Origin: an uncultured Planctomycetaceae bacterium
Lineage (GTDB): Bacteria > Planctomycetota > Planctomycetia > Planctomycetales > Planctomycetaceae
Reading direction: 5' to 3'
NCBI GenBank assembly: GCA_903823545.1
Contig: CAIJTL010000381.1
Span: forward strand, 1 to 5,928
DNA length: 5,928 nucleotides
Position numbers and translations under genes: made by a program. This document shows, piece after piece, positions 1-5,928 of the stretch; position 1 is the stretch's first letter; every line of letters begins with the position of its first letter. The notes beneath the pieces are model-generated. The model ran no database searches. It worked only from the letters and a program-made list of their open reading frames with translations, and was not told the origin of the DNA.

Positions 1-44
1 CGACTCCGGCGAGCCTGCCGCAAGGCAAAAACGCCGGTTAGTCG
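1..44. repeat. Interrupted inverted repeat (stem-loop), possible terminator or REP-like element
   Basis: Three nested pairs of complementary arms are visible. CGACT (1-5) pairs with AGTCG (40-44), CCGGCG (6-11) with CGCCGG (32-37), and GCCT (13-16) with AGGC (23-26). The asymmetries are a TT bulge (38-39), an unpaired A12 and an A-run (27-31). The outer two stems give 11 base pairs. The element lies about 20 bases beyond the stop of the minus-strand gene, so it could end that transcript. It lacks a clean U-tract directly after the stem on the minus strand, so a classic intrinsic terminator is only one reading; a dispersed REP-type palindrome is another. It begins at base 1, so its true left limit is unknown. 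Confidence 0.6.
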
Positions 45-65
45 CAATACCGGTCAACGACTCAG

Positions 66-3000
66 TCAACGACCGCTACCACCCATTCGTTCGCGCATTC
101 GTTGCTCGAAGAAGCTTCTTCCGGCATCCGATGATGAACCACCACCAGGGAAACCTCCACCAAACGGAGAAAACGGCGTGAATGGCGGAGCACCTGCGCC
201 TGGCGTTGATGACGAGGAAGAACTCGAACCGCTGCTCGGAGTCGCTCCACCGGACTTCGATTTACTCGACGAACTCACTTTGACCTTCGAGTACATCGCC
301 CCCAGTGTTTGTTGCACGACTGCGGGATTTGCTCCGCCAAGATCGACAACGCGCACAGTTCGCTTCGCGTCGTGAGCAGCTTCGTCGAGCGAGTTCACAA
401 GCGCTTCGATTTGTCGAAACAAAGATTCGCTCGCAGAAACAATCAAAGTGTTGGTTCGGGTATCAACACCAAGCGTCAGTTTGATCGTCCGCTGTTGTTG
501 TTGTCCGTTGCGATTGTTTCGGCTGCTTCCCCCTTGTCCCATCAGCATCGCAAATGGATTCGGGGCTTGTCCCGGTTGTTGGCCTTCGGGTGTCAGATCG
601 TCTTTGTAGACCTCGCGAACGATCGCGGCGACCTCTTCAACTTCGGCATGTTGCACTTCAATGAAGTGCGGCGCGCGATCTCGCAATTGATCAGGAAGCT
701 CAGACGCATCGAGCACCTTCAGCATCATCTCGACTTCGCTGACTTGGTGAGCTGGACCGGAAACGTACAACGCGTTTGAACGAACTTCAGGAACAATGCG
801 CAGGGTGAGTGAGCTTGTGCCGAGGGTATTCAAACCAGTCGCATTCATCAGCGTGCGGCCCATTGATCCCATGCCGCTCGTCAACTCGCCGAGCATTCCG
901 CTGGAACTCGCATTGCTCGATGAGACAGAGCTTGTTGGGAAGAGTCGTTCAAGCATCGCCGCCGTTTCCGATGCGTCTGCTGAACGAAGATAGAAAACAG
1001 TCCAACGAGACTTTGATGGGGCCGCCTCTTGCACAAGTTCAATCAGTTTTTCGAGTTCGTCCAGCGCCGCTTCGTCTTCTGATTTGAGGATCAAGTTGCC
1101 GCCGCTCGGAACAAGCATGATCGGCGCACTGCTTCCTTCCGCCGCCCTTTCCTCGCTTTTTTCCGAACGTTCAGTCGGTTTTGATCGATCTGGCTCGGTT
1201 GTCGATTTGTCTGTTTTCACTTCTATTGAAGAGTCAGATGTTGCTGGCTTCTTTTTCCTTTTTACGTTTGGCTTTGTGGACGCAGCCTTCTTTTTTTTCT
1301 TTGGTTTTGGGCTGTCGTCAGTACTTGGCTGCGTTGCCTCGACATCATTTTCGGTCTGACTCGTCAAAAACACTCTTGCCGATGAGGTTGACGGATCGAG
1401 CGCTGCTCGAGTCTCTGGTTTCACTTCGTTAGGACGAAGCGACTTCGATTTGATCGGCTGTCGTTTTGATTCATCCGCTTTTGCTGATCGAACTTTGCGA
1501 GACGGTGCCGGAGTCGCATCGGATTCACTCTTTGGTGACGCGGCTTTTCGAGGAGTTGGTTCTTTCGGAGCAGCCCCTGTTGAAGAATCCGAGGTTCGTC
1601 CGACTCGCGAGCGAGGCTTGTCCTCTTTCGGAGTTGTGGCAGACGGAACGCGCAAATCGTTGACCGGTTTTGTCTGCGACGGGACAACGATGATCGGGTT
1701 CGAGTGCCGACTGGTCCAGAATTGCTTGATCATTTCAGTGAACTCGTCTGCGTCACGGCCACCGATTGGGACAGATCGAAGCGTTCCCTTTTGGCGTTCT
1801 CCCGCGAGCGCATTCGGATCCATTTGCGAGAGCAGCATCTTGATTTGATTGACCTGGTCCCCGGTGCCACGAACGATTAACGCCGAGCCTGCCGGATGTG
1901 GCTGAATGGACGGTGCCACATCTTTTTCGCCAACAAACAACATGTGCAGAGTTGTTGTTGCGACGAGCGCGTCGATGCGACCTGTCGGAACGACAGCAAC
2001 CGAAGTCGTGCCCCCTCCTTCACCGTCGAGTTGCTTAATTGTCCGCTCGATCTGTTCGTGCTGCGCTGGAGTGCCGTGAATGTGCAGACGACGTGCGCGA
2101 CCGTCTTCGTTCACGACACAGCCTGGATATAGAACGTTCAATGTCTTCGCGACTTCCATCGGGTCGGCGGTTTTTACGGAGTAGACGTGCAAGTAAGGCT
2201 CGCGGCTACGTGGTTTGCGAGTTCCCGTCGTTGCAGGTTCTTCGGCCACGTCGATCGCTTTGAGCGTGTCTTCGACGATCTTCATTTCTGCCTGACCGGC
2301 TGTGATCAACAAGCGATTCGTTCGCTCGTCGATCGCGACTTGGATCTTCGCTTTTGTCGTCGTCGGAACGGGAGCGCGATTGCGGTCATCTTTTGGATCA
2401 CGCGGATCACCTCCTCGATTTCGCGGGACAACGCCGTCACTGACTGATTCGATTCCCCGTGGCATCCCGAACAATTCACGAACCGTTCTCTCGGCATCGG
2501 ACGCTTCGATGTGCTGCAAATTGAACGACCTGAAACTGAGATCGCCCGGATTGGCAGTCACTCCCGAAAGCAGACGTTGAATGCGACGCAAGTTCGTCCC
2601 GATGTCGGTCACGCTGATCGCCGTGAGCTTCTTCAGTGCAATCACCGAGCCTTGTGGACCAATCAGTTCTTTGGCCTCTTCGGCGGCCTCTTCAGCGGTG
2701 ATTCCCTCGACAGGCAGAATGATGTTGAGCAACTCGTTCTTGCCATGCTGAGCGAGTTCTTCGAGCGGAATGTTCGGGACCAAGTTCGGCGGAATGCCGT
2801 CATCGACATTCAACACAACGAGGAACTGGTCACGTCGAACGAGCACATAGCCCTTCTGCAACAAGTAGCCGTTGATCACATCGAGCGCTTCCGTTGGTGT
2901 GTATTCTTTCTCGTCGAAGTAATTGAACGTTCCCGGCGGAATCACATTCAAATCGAGCGTCAATCCCCCCAGTTCTGCGAAGGTTTTCAACACATCCGCC

Positions 3001-4022
3001 CACGGAGCAAAGCGGAAATTGAACGTCAGCTTTTCGACTTTCAGATCAGCCTTGTCTTGTTGATCCTTCGACTTCGCTTCATCACCTTCGATCGGCTTGT
3101 CGCTAGTGGCCTTGGCCGCGAGTGCCTCGTCAGCCGCTTTGCCGAACGAAGTGATGGCCACTCGCACTGGTTTGCCGTCTGCTGCGGTTTGACTGACAAC
3201 AGACTCCGCATCAGCAATTGGCGTTGAGCGTCGAGTGAACCGCGACGCCGCATCGTTCGTTGAACCAGCTTTCGTCGCGTCGGTTTTCGCTGTGTCACTT
3301 TCTGCCGTCGGCTCTGGACCACGCAGGACTTCCCACTGTTTGCGTTGCGCGTCAGTGAGAACAGCAAGGCGTTTCTCTTCAAACTCCTTCCGCATCTCTT
3401 CCATCTTGGCCCGCATATCTTCGCCGCCACCGCCGAAGCCTTGCTCACGCATCTTTGCGAACATTTCGTTGCGACGTTTATCGGACTCTTCAGCGATGGC
3501 TTTCAGCTTCGCGAGTTGCTCGTCACTGAGCTTTAGATCGCCTGAAACGTCACTGTCACCGATGGCACTCACGCCACGCTGCTGCAAAGCCAACTGGCGA
3601 TATCGTGTGAATTGTTCGGGCATCAGAATCTGTTTGAGATCCGCATCTGTTTGCGTCCGGATCGACTCAGTCAGCTTCGCAATTTCCGCTTGTAGCGCGG
3701 TTCGTTCGTCATCGGTCGCGTCTCGCATCTTTCCAAAGATGTCGCGCATGCGAGTGTCTTCACGCTGTTTGTCTGAAAGCTCTTTGATCTTCGCCTTCTG
3801 GTCATCGGTCAGTTTCAACTCTTCTGCGTTCGAGTCGCGTTGCAAGACTCCCAAGGAACCACCGCCGCCAAATCCTCCGAAGCCACCTCGTCCGCCGCCA
3901 GGACCTCCACCTCCAAAACCACCACGCCCTCCCCCCGGACGTTGAGCCATGAGCGACGATGTCGTCAGCAGCATGAGAACGACAACGAACAGCGAGACAC
4001 GGCGTTGAGTGACAGTCTTCAT
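66..4022 (-). CDS. Exported secretin N-domain repeat protein with N-terminal Spy/LTXXQ-like repeats; no secretin barrel
   Basis: 1318 residues from the ATG at 4022-4020; stop TGA at 68-66. The frame stays open up to an ATG at 4073, but the 4022 start gives a textbook signal peptide (basic KTVTQRR, hydrophobic 9-21, likely cut after A26) and has GAGAG 7 bases upstream. In order: Gly/Phe-rich 28-58; two helical Spy/LTXXQ-like repeats at about 68-150 (LKLTDDQ to QILMPEQ) and 163-236 (LKLSDEQ to VLTDAQ); charged linker to 328; N0/STN-like domain 328-405; secretin_N-like repeats near 429-487, 497-592, 611-666, 674-735, 746-997 (split by a basic insertion 783-966), 1007-1106, 1117-1214 and a partial one 1220-1250; Ser/Gly/Pro tail. 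Repeats show the recurrent pattern xDxRTNxLxVxA (DERTNRLLI, DTRTNTLIV). In secretins such repeats form periplasmic rings below an outer-membrane barrel. That barrel is absent here, so a periplasmic scaffold or partner role is inferred. Substrate and partners are unknown. Confidence 0.9.
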   Translation of the reverse strand: MKTVTQRRVSLFVVVLMLLTTSSLMAQRPGGGRGGFGGGGPGGGRGGFGGFGGGGSLGVLQRDSNAEELKLTDDQKAKIKELSDKQREDTRMRDIFGKMRDATDDERTALQAEIAKLTESIRTQTDADLKQILMPEQFTRYRQLALQQRGVSAIGDSDVSGDLKLSDEQLAKLKAIAEESDKRRNEMFAKMREQGFGGGGEDMRAKMEEMRKEFEEKRLAVLTDAQRKQWEVLRGPEPTAESDTAKTDATKAGSTNDAASRFTRRSTPIADAESVVSQTAADGKPVRVAITSFGKAADEALAAKATSDKPIEGDEAKSKDQQDKADLKVEKLTFNFRFAPWADVLKTFAELGGLTLDLNVIPPGTFNYFDEKEYTPTEALDVINGYLLQKGYVLVRRDQFLVVLNVDDGIPPNLVPNIPLEELAQHGKNELLNIILPVEGITAEEAAEEAKELIGPQGSVIALKKLTAISVTDIGTNLRRIQRLLSGVTANPGDLSFRSFNLQHIEASDAERTVRELFGMPRGIESVSDGVVPRNRGGDPRDPKDDRNRAPVPTTTKAKIQVAIDERTNRLLITAGQAEMKIVEDTLKAIDVAEEPATTGTRKPRSREPYLHVYSVKTADPMEVAKTLNVLYPGCVVNEDGRARRLHIHGTPAQHEQIERTIKQLDGEGGGTTSVAVVPTGRIDALVATTTLHMLFVGEKDVAPSIQPHPAGSALIVRGTGDQVNQIKMLLSQMDPNALAGERQKGTLRSVPIGGRDADEFTEMIKQFWTSRHSNPIIVVPSQTKPVNDLRVPSATTPKEDKPRSRVGRTSDSSTGAAPKEPTPRKAASPKSESDATPAPSRKVRSAKADESKRQPIKSKSLRPNEVKPETRAALDPSTSSARVFLTSQTENDVEATQPSTDDSPKPKKKKKAASTKPNVKRKKKPATSDSSIEVKTDKSTTEPDRSKPTERSEKSEERAAEGSSAPIMLVPSGGNLILKSEDEAALDELEKLIELVQEAAPSKSRWTVFYLRSADASETAAMLERLFPTSSVSSSNASSSGMLGELTSGMGSMGRTLMNATGLNTLGTSSLTLRIVPEVRSNALYVSGPAHQVSEVEMMLKVLDASELPDQLRDRAPHFIEVQHAEVEEVAAIVREVYKDDLTPEGQQPGQAPNPFAMLMGQGGSSRNNRNGQQQQRTIKLTLGVDTRTNTLIVSASESLFRQIEALVNSLDEAAHDAKRTVRVVDLGGANPAVVQQTLGAMYSKVKVSSSSKSKSGGATPSSGSSSSSSSTPGAGAPPFTPFSPFGGGFPGGGSSSDAGRSFFEQRMRERMGGSGR
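1125..1676 (-). other. Low-complexity Lys/Ser/Pro/Thr-rich insertion inside a secretin_N-type repeat
   Basis: Codons for residues 783-966 of the secretin-like protein. The segment is rich in Lys, Arg, Ser, Thr, Pro and Glu, is strongly basic, and includes lysine clusters near 906-912 and 921-925. No folded-domain pattern is visible apart from a short hydrophobic patch, RVFLTSQ, at 883-889. It interrupts one N-type repeat: the first helix and strand lie before it (about 746-782) and the last strand and helix after it (967-997). Likely a disordered loop. Confidence 0.75.
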
Positions 4023-4029
4023 GGAACAA

Positions 4030-4034
4030 CTCTC
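4030..4034 (-). promoter_or_regulatory. Shine-Dalgarno-like GAGAG deciding the start of the secretin-like gene
   Basis: On the minus strand GAGAG is followed by 7 bases and then the ATG at 4022. Together with the signal peptide beginning at that codon, this favours 4022 over the upstream in-frame ATG at 4073, which would put 17 polar residues in front of the signal peptide. Confidence 0.55.
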
Positions 4035-4272
4035 ATGACTGAGCGATCTGGAACTACCAAGTTTTAGATTCAACAGGAAACTCGGCTAATCGACACAATC
4101 GGAACAGGAAGGCGAAACGGGCAGGCAGGGAAATCTCAACATGCGGCTTGGATCGGTCATTGACGAGTCGCATACTCACAAAGGATGTGACACGTTTCGG
4201 GTTTATTCGTAACCTCTCCTCACCAACGCAGCGACAGCGGCAAGTTCATTACGACCAACACCTAACCATATC

Positions 4273-4295
4273 CGGACAATTGTGTTGATTGTCCG
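4273..4295. repeat. Perfect 8-bp inverted repeat with 7-bp spacer, operator candidate
   Basis: CGGACAAT (4273-4280) and ATTGTCCG (4288-4295) are exact reverse complements separated by TGTGTTG. The right arm overlaps the -35 hexamer of the rightward promoter candidate (4285-4290), a position suited to a repressor site. The left arm also runs into an 8-base palindrome, ACAATTGT (4276-4283). A hairpin is possible, but there is no following T-run, so a terminator is unlikely. The binding protein is unknown. Confidence 0.5.
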
Positions 4296-4312
4296 CAAGC
4301 TGTCGGCATAAT
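4285..4312 (+). promoter_or_regulatory. Sigma70-like promoter candidate for the EF-hand gene
   Basis: TTGATT (4285-4290), a 16-base spacer, then CATAAT (4307-4312). The match to the consensus hexamers is 4/6 and 5/6. Transcription would start near 4319-4320, leaving a leader of about 160 bases before the ATG at 4479. The prediction is from pattern alone, and planctomycete promoters are less well defined than those of enterobacteria. Confidence 0.45.
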
Positions 4313-4467
4313 CGGCTGCGCTGACTTGTAGAAGCCGACGAAACTTAGCTTACGCGGCAAACAGAGACGATGATCAAACCGGGTGACTCTGACAGAGCCA
4401 ACCTGAAGCTGACATGAATAACCAACGCTGATCGGTAAACAACGGTAAGTTCATTCCCACGATGTCT

Positions 4468-4472
4468 GAGGG
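4468..4472 (+). promoter_or_regulatory. Ribosome binding site of the EF-hand gene
   Basis: GAGGG is followed by a 6-base spacer and the ATG at 4479. The spacing is near optimal and supports this start, which also begins a complete signal peptide. Confidence 0.65.
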
Positions 4473-4478
4473 TTTCCG

Positions 4479-5552
4479 ATGATTCCGCTGCTGCGATCTC
4501 GAACCTTGTCGATTGCCCTCTTCGTTGTCGCCATAGTCTGTTTTCAATCTGTAGCACACGCTCAACGTGGTAGTTTCGGAGGAGGGGGCGGAGGCTTCGG
4601 CGGACGAATGCCGACGCCCGAAGAGTCGTTTCAAAGAATGGATCGCAACCAAAACGGGCTGCTTGATCCCGACGAAATTCAAGGGCTTCCAGGTTTCTTG
4701 AAAGATATGTATGCCCGCGCCGGACTCGACGGTTCGCGAGCGGTTAACCTTCAAGAGTTTCAGGGGGTCTCCCAAAAACTTCGTGAGCAATTTGAACAAG
4801 CTCGCGCAAACGGCAGCTTCCAGTTTCGCCGCCCTGATGGTGGTGGACCTCCCGCTGGTGAGATGCGTCCGACCGGCGGTGAGTCCGATCGCCGTGAAAT
4901 GAGTCGAACCGAAGAGCCATCCGATGGTGAGTTCCGTCGAGACCGTCGGCGAGATGATCGTGACAATTCGTCTTCCTCAAGCACCGGCAAAGATTCGCCT
5001 TCTGGTAAGAACGCAAAAAAGGAAAAGAAGCCCAAGCCACGTGTCACGAAAGATTTACCTGACGAATACCGTGACAAAGACAAGAACGGCGACGGTCAAG
5101 TTGCACTCCACGAGTGGGAACGAAGCGCGTTTGCGAAGTTCTTTGAACTCGACCGCAACGGCGACGGTTTTTTGACGCCATCAGAACTGCTGCCACCTCC
5201 TGTGAAATCAGACAAAGATAAAATGGGCGTTACCAGAACCAGTGCCGCTGCCGAGACCAAATCAGACAGTTCGTCGTCAACAACGACACCAGCTAGCTCA
5301 TCCGCCGAGGCCAATAAGACAACCGATTCAACCAAGCCAACAGCCGACGCGAAGCCTCCCGCAACTGACAGTTCACCCGGTGCGGTCGCATTTCTCTCAC
5401 TCGACGTCAATAAGGATGGCCAAATCACGCAGGACGAGTGGGAACGTAGCCGCACTGCTCGTCGCCGTTTTGAGAAATCGAAGATTTCTGTCAACCTCCC
5501 GATCAAACAAGCTCAGTTCGTCGATTTGTACCGCAAGACAGAAGACCGATAG
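4479..5552 (+). CDS. Exported EF-hand calcium-binding protein
   Basis: 357 residues, ATG start with GAGGG 6 bases upstream, TAG stop. A signal peptide is clear: basic LLRSR, hydrophobic core about 9-22, probable cut after AHA (residue 28). The mature protein opens with QR and a Gly/Phe-rich stretch (31-42). Canonical 12-residue EF loops start at D55 (DRNQNG, ending E66), D201 (DKNGDG, ending E212), D225 (DRNGDG, ending E236) and D309 (DVNKDG, ending E320). A loop at about 82-93 ending QE is degenerate, lacking Asp at position 1, and may pair with the first. Loops at 201 and 225 are 24 residues apart, an ordinary paired arrangement; the one at 309 stands alone before a basic C-terminal helix. 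Linkers at 112-188 and 240-300 are low complexity. EF hands of this type bind Ca2+; an extracytoplasmic calcium-binding or structural role is inferred, and no catalytic domain is seen. It is divergent from the secretin-like gene and ends 12 bases before the next start. Confidence 0.92.
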   Translation: MIPLLRSRTLSIALFVVAIVCFQSVAHAQRGSFGGGGGGFGGRMPTPEESFQRMDRNQNGLLDPDEIQGLPGFLKDMYARAGLDGSRAVNLQEFQGVSQKLREQFEQARANGSFQFRRPDGGGPPAGEMRPTGGESDRREMSRTEEPSDGEFRRDRRRDDRDNSSSSSTGKDSPSGKNAKKEKKPKPRVTKDLPDEYRDKDKNGDGQVALHEWERSAFAKFFELDRNGDGFLTPSELLPPPVKSDKDKMGVTRTSAAAETKSDSSSSTTTPASSSAEANKTTDSTKPTADAKPPATDSSPGAVAFLSLDVNKDGQITQDEWERSRTARRRFEKSKISVNLPIKQAQFVDLYRKTEDR

Positions 5553-5555
5553 TTT

Positions 5556-5560
5556 GAGGA
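5556..5560 (+). promoter_or_regulatory. Shine-Dalgarno GAGGA supporting a TTG start for the DnaA-like gene
   Basis: GAGGA lies between the TAG of the EF-hand gene and a TTG codon at 5565, with 4 bases between. The spacer is short but usable. It is the best ribosome site ahead of the ATPase frame, which contains no ATG in the window; the next in-frame TTG (5595) has no comparable site. Confidence 0.5.
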
Positions 5561-5564
5561 CGCT

Positions 5565-5928
5565 TTGTCACGCACTCATGCGAGTTCTGAAACTTTGATT
5601 CCGCTCGTTGAGCAACGTTTGGCGCGCTCAACCCTGAGCCGTTTGAGCAAGCCTGTTCGTGAAGGCAAAGGGCGTTTGGTCTATTTGCTAGGAGCTGCTG
5701 GGAGTGGCAAATCAGCTTTGATTCGCGAGTTTGTCAGAGACATAGACAACTTTTATGTCGTGACGGCTACGGAGTTCGCCGCACAGCTTGCCGAGTCTTC
5801 TGACAAGAAAGAATTGGCAGAATTCCAACAGCGATTCCGAGCTATATCGGTTCTTTGCTGCGAAGACATTCAAGCCATTGCCGGGCGGCCACAGACACAA
5901 CAACAGCTCCTCGCCACCATTGATGAGC
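5565..5928 (+). CDS. DnaA/Hda-family AAA+ ATPase, 5' part (truncated by window end)
   Basis: An open frame of 121 codons continues past the right edge. Numbered from the TTG at 5565, residues 43-50 form a Walker A P-loop (GAAGSGKS, bases 5691-5714), and residues 96-103 (VLCCEDIQ, from base 5850) form a Walker B in the DnaA-specific context. The following AGRPQTQQQL parallels the AGK-x-x-TQEE segment after Walker B in DnaA, and TATEFAAQL parallels the TAEEF segment between the Walker motifs. Upstream, PLVEQRLARSTL resembles the region that leads into the DnaA ATPase core. DnaA domain I is absent: the AAA+ core starts almost at once, as in Hda or short DnaA-like paralogues. Whether a DNA-binding domain IV follows cannot be seen, so replication initiator, Hda-like regulator and other loader are all possible. 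It is probably co-transcribed with the EF-hand gene (12-base gap, no terminator). The frame is sure; the exact start is moderately supported. Confidence 0.82.
   Translation, partial: MSRTHASSETLIPLVEQRLARSTLSRLSKPVREGKGRLVYLLGAAGSGKSALIREFVRDIDNFYVVTATEFAAQLAESSDKKELAEFQQRFRAISVLCCEDIQAIAGRPQTQQQLLATIDE

Larger units (their letters stand above)
4023..4478. other. Divergent intergenic region between two exported-protein genes
   Basis: 456 bases with no supportable gene; open frames crossing it are shadows of the flanking genes. It holds the promoter candidate and inverted repeat listed separately, both closer to the EF-hand gene. Smaller dyads are TCACA/TGTGA (4176-4190, 5-base spacer) and CTCTG-A-CAGAG (4387-4397), the latter in the presumed leader of the EF-hand gene. 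A 9-base direct repeat, AAGTTCATT, occurs at 4242-4250 and 4447-4455. I found no convincing -35/-10 pair for the leftward gene, although its promoter should lie here. No riboswitch or RNA gene was recognised. Confidence 0.8.

Noticed and set aside
2511..3227. 238-residue open frame on the plus strand inside the secretin-like gene
   Set aside because: It is antisense to a gene with clear domains, has no recognisable motifs or signal, and its residue make-up fits a shadow frame.
3235..3945. 236-residue plus-strand open frame ending in Pro-rich repeats
   Set aside because: The Pro-rich end is simply the complement of the Gly-rich codons of the real minus-strand gene; there is no independent evidence of coding.
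4019..4036. Five-codon open frame (ATG at 4036, minus strand) whose TGA overlaps the secretin-like gene start
   Set aside because: A leader peptide with translational coupling is conceivable, but so short a frame is expected by chance and shows no amino-acid bias or attenuator-like structure.
4023..4073. Longer start (ATG at 4073) for the secretin-like protein
   Set aside because: It would add 17 polar residues before a complete signal peptide, and the 4022 ATG has its own ribosome-binding sequence.
4176..4190. TCACA-N5-TGTGA dyad as a CRP-type site
   Set aside because: The half-sites are in the reverse order to the CRP consensus (TGTGA-N6-TCACA) and the spacer is 5 rather than 6; arms this short occur by chance.
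4374..4799. 141-residue minus-strand open frame over the start of the EF-hand gene
   Set aside because: It overlaps the signal peptide and first EF hand of a well-supported gene, and its protein shows no family features.
5578..5598. ATG at 5578 as start of the ATPase gene
   Set aside because: It is in another frame and reaches a TGA after six codons.
5712..5903. 63-residue minus-strand open frame at the right edge
   Set aside because: It is antisense to the DnaA-like Walker motifs, which are specific enough to settle which strand is coding.

Overview
This window looks like planctomycete chromosomal DNA. It has moderate GC, a very long exported protein with many secretin N-type repeats, an EF-hand protein with a Gly-rich mature N-terminus, and much Ser/Thr/Lys/Pro low-complexity linker. 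These traits are typical of Planctomycetota, but no rRNA or species marker is present, so the assignment is an inference from protein style. I see no mobile element, CRISPR array, tRNA or rRNA.

Layout: positions 1-44 form an interrupted inverted repeat at the window edge, just past the 3' end of the first gene. Positions 66-4022 (minus strand) encode a 1318-residue exported protein: signal peptide, Gly-rich stretch, two Spy/LTXXQ-like helical repeats, a secretin N0/STN-like domain, then about seven or eight secretin_N-type repeats. One repeat is split by a basic low-complexity insertion of about 184 residues. No secretin outer-membrane barrel domain is present. Positions 4023-4478 are a 456-bp divergent intergenic region with a sigma70-like promoter candidate facing right, overlapped by an 8-bp-arm inverted repeat. 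Positions 4479-5552 (plus) encode a 357-residue exported protein with four canonical EF-hand loops and one degenerate one. Starting 12 bases after its stop, in the same frame and from a TTG codon, is the 5' part of a DnaA/Hda-type AAA+ ATPase gene that runs off the right edge. It has no ATG and is easy to miss.

How the genes relate: the two divergent genes both encode exported proteins whose predicted mature N-termini begin with QR followed by Gly/Phe-rich sequence, which suggests the same compartment and possibly shared regulation. The secretin-like protein is best read as a periplasmic or envelope scaffold, not a pore; the EF-hand protein as an extracytoplasmic calcium-binding protein. The DnaA-like ATPase is cytoplasmic. 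Its tight spacing implies co-transcription with the EF-hand gene but does not by itself show a shared function.
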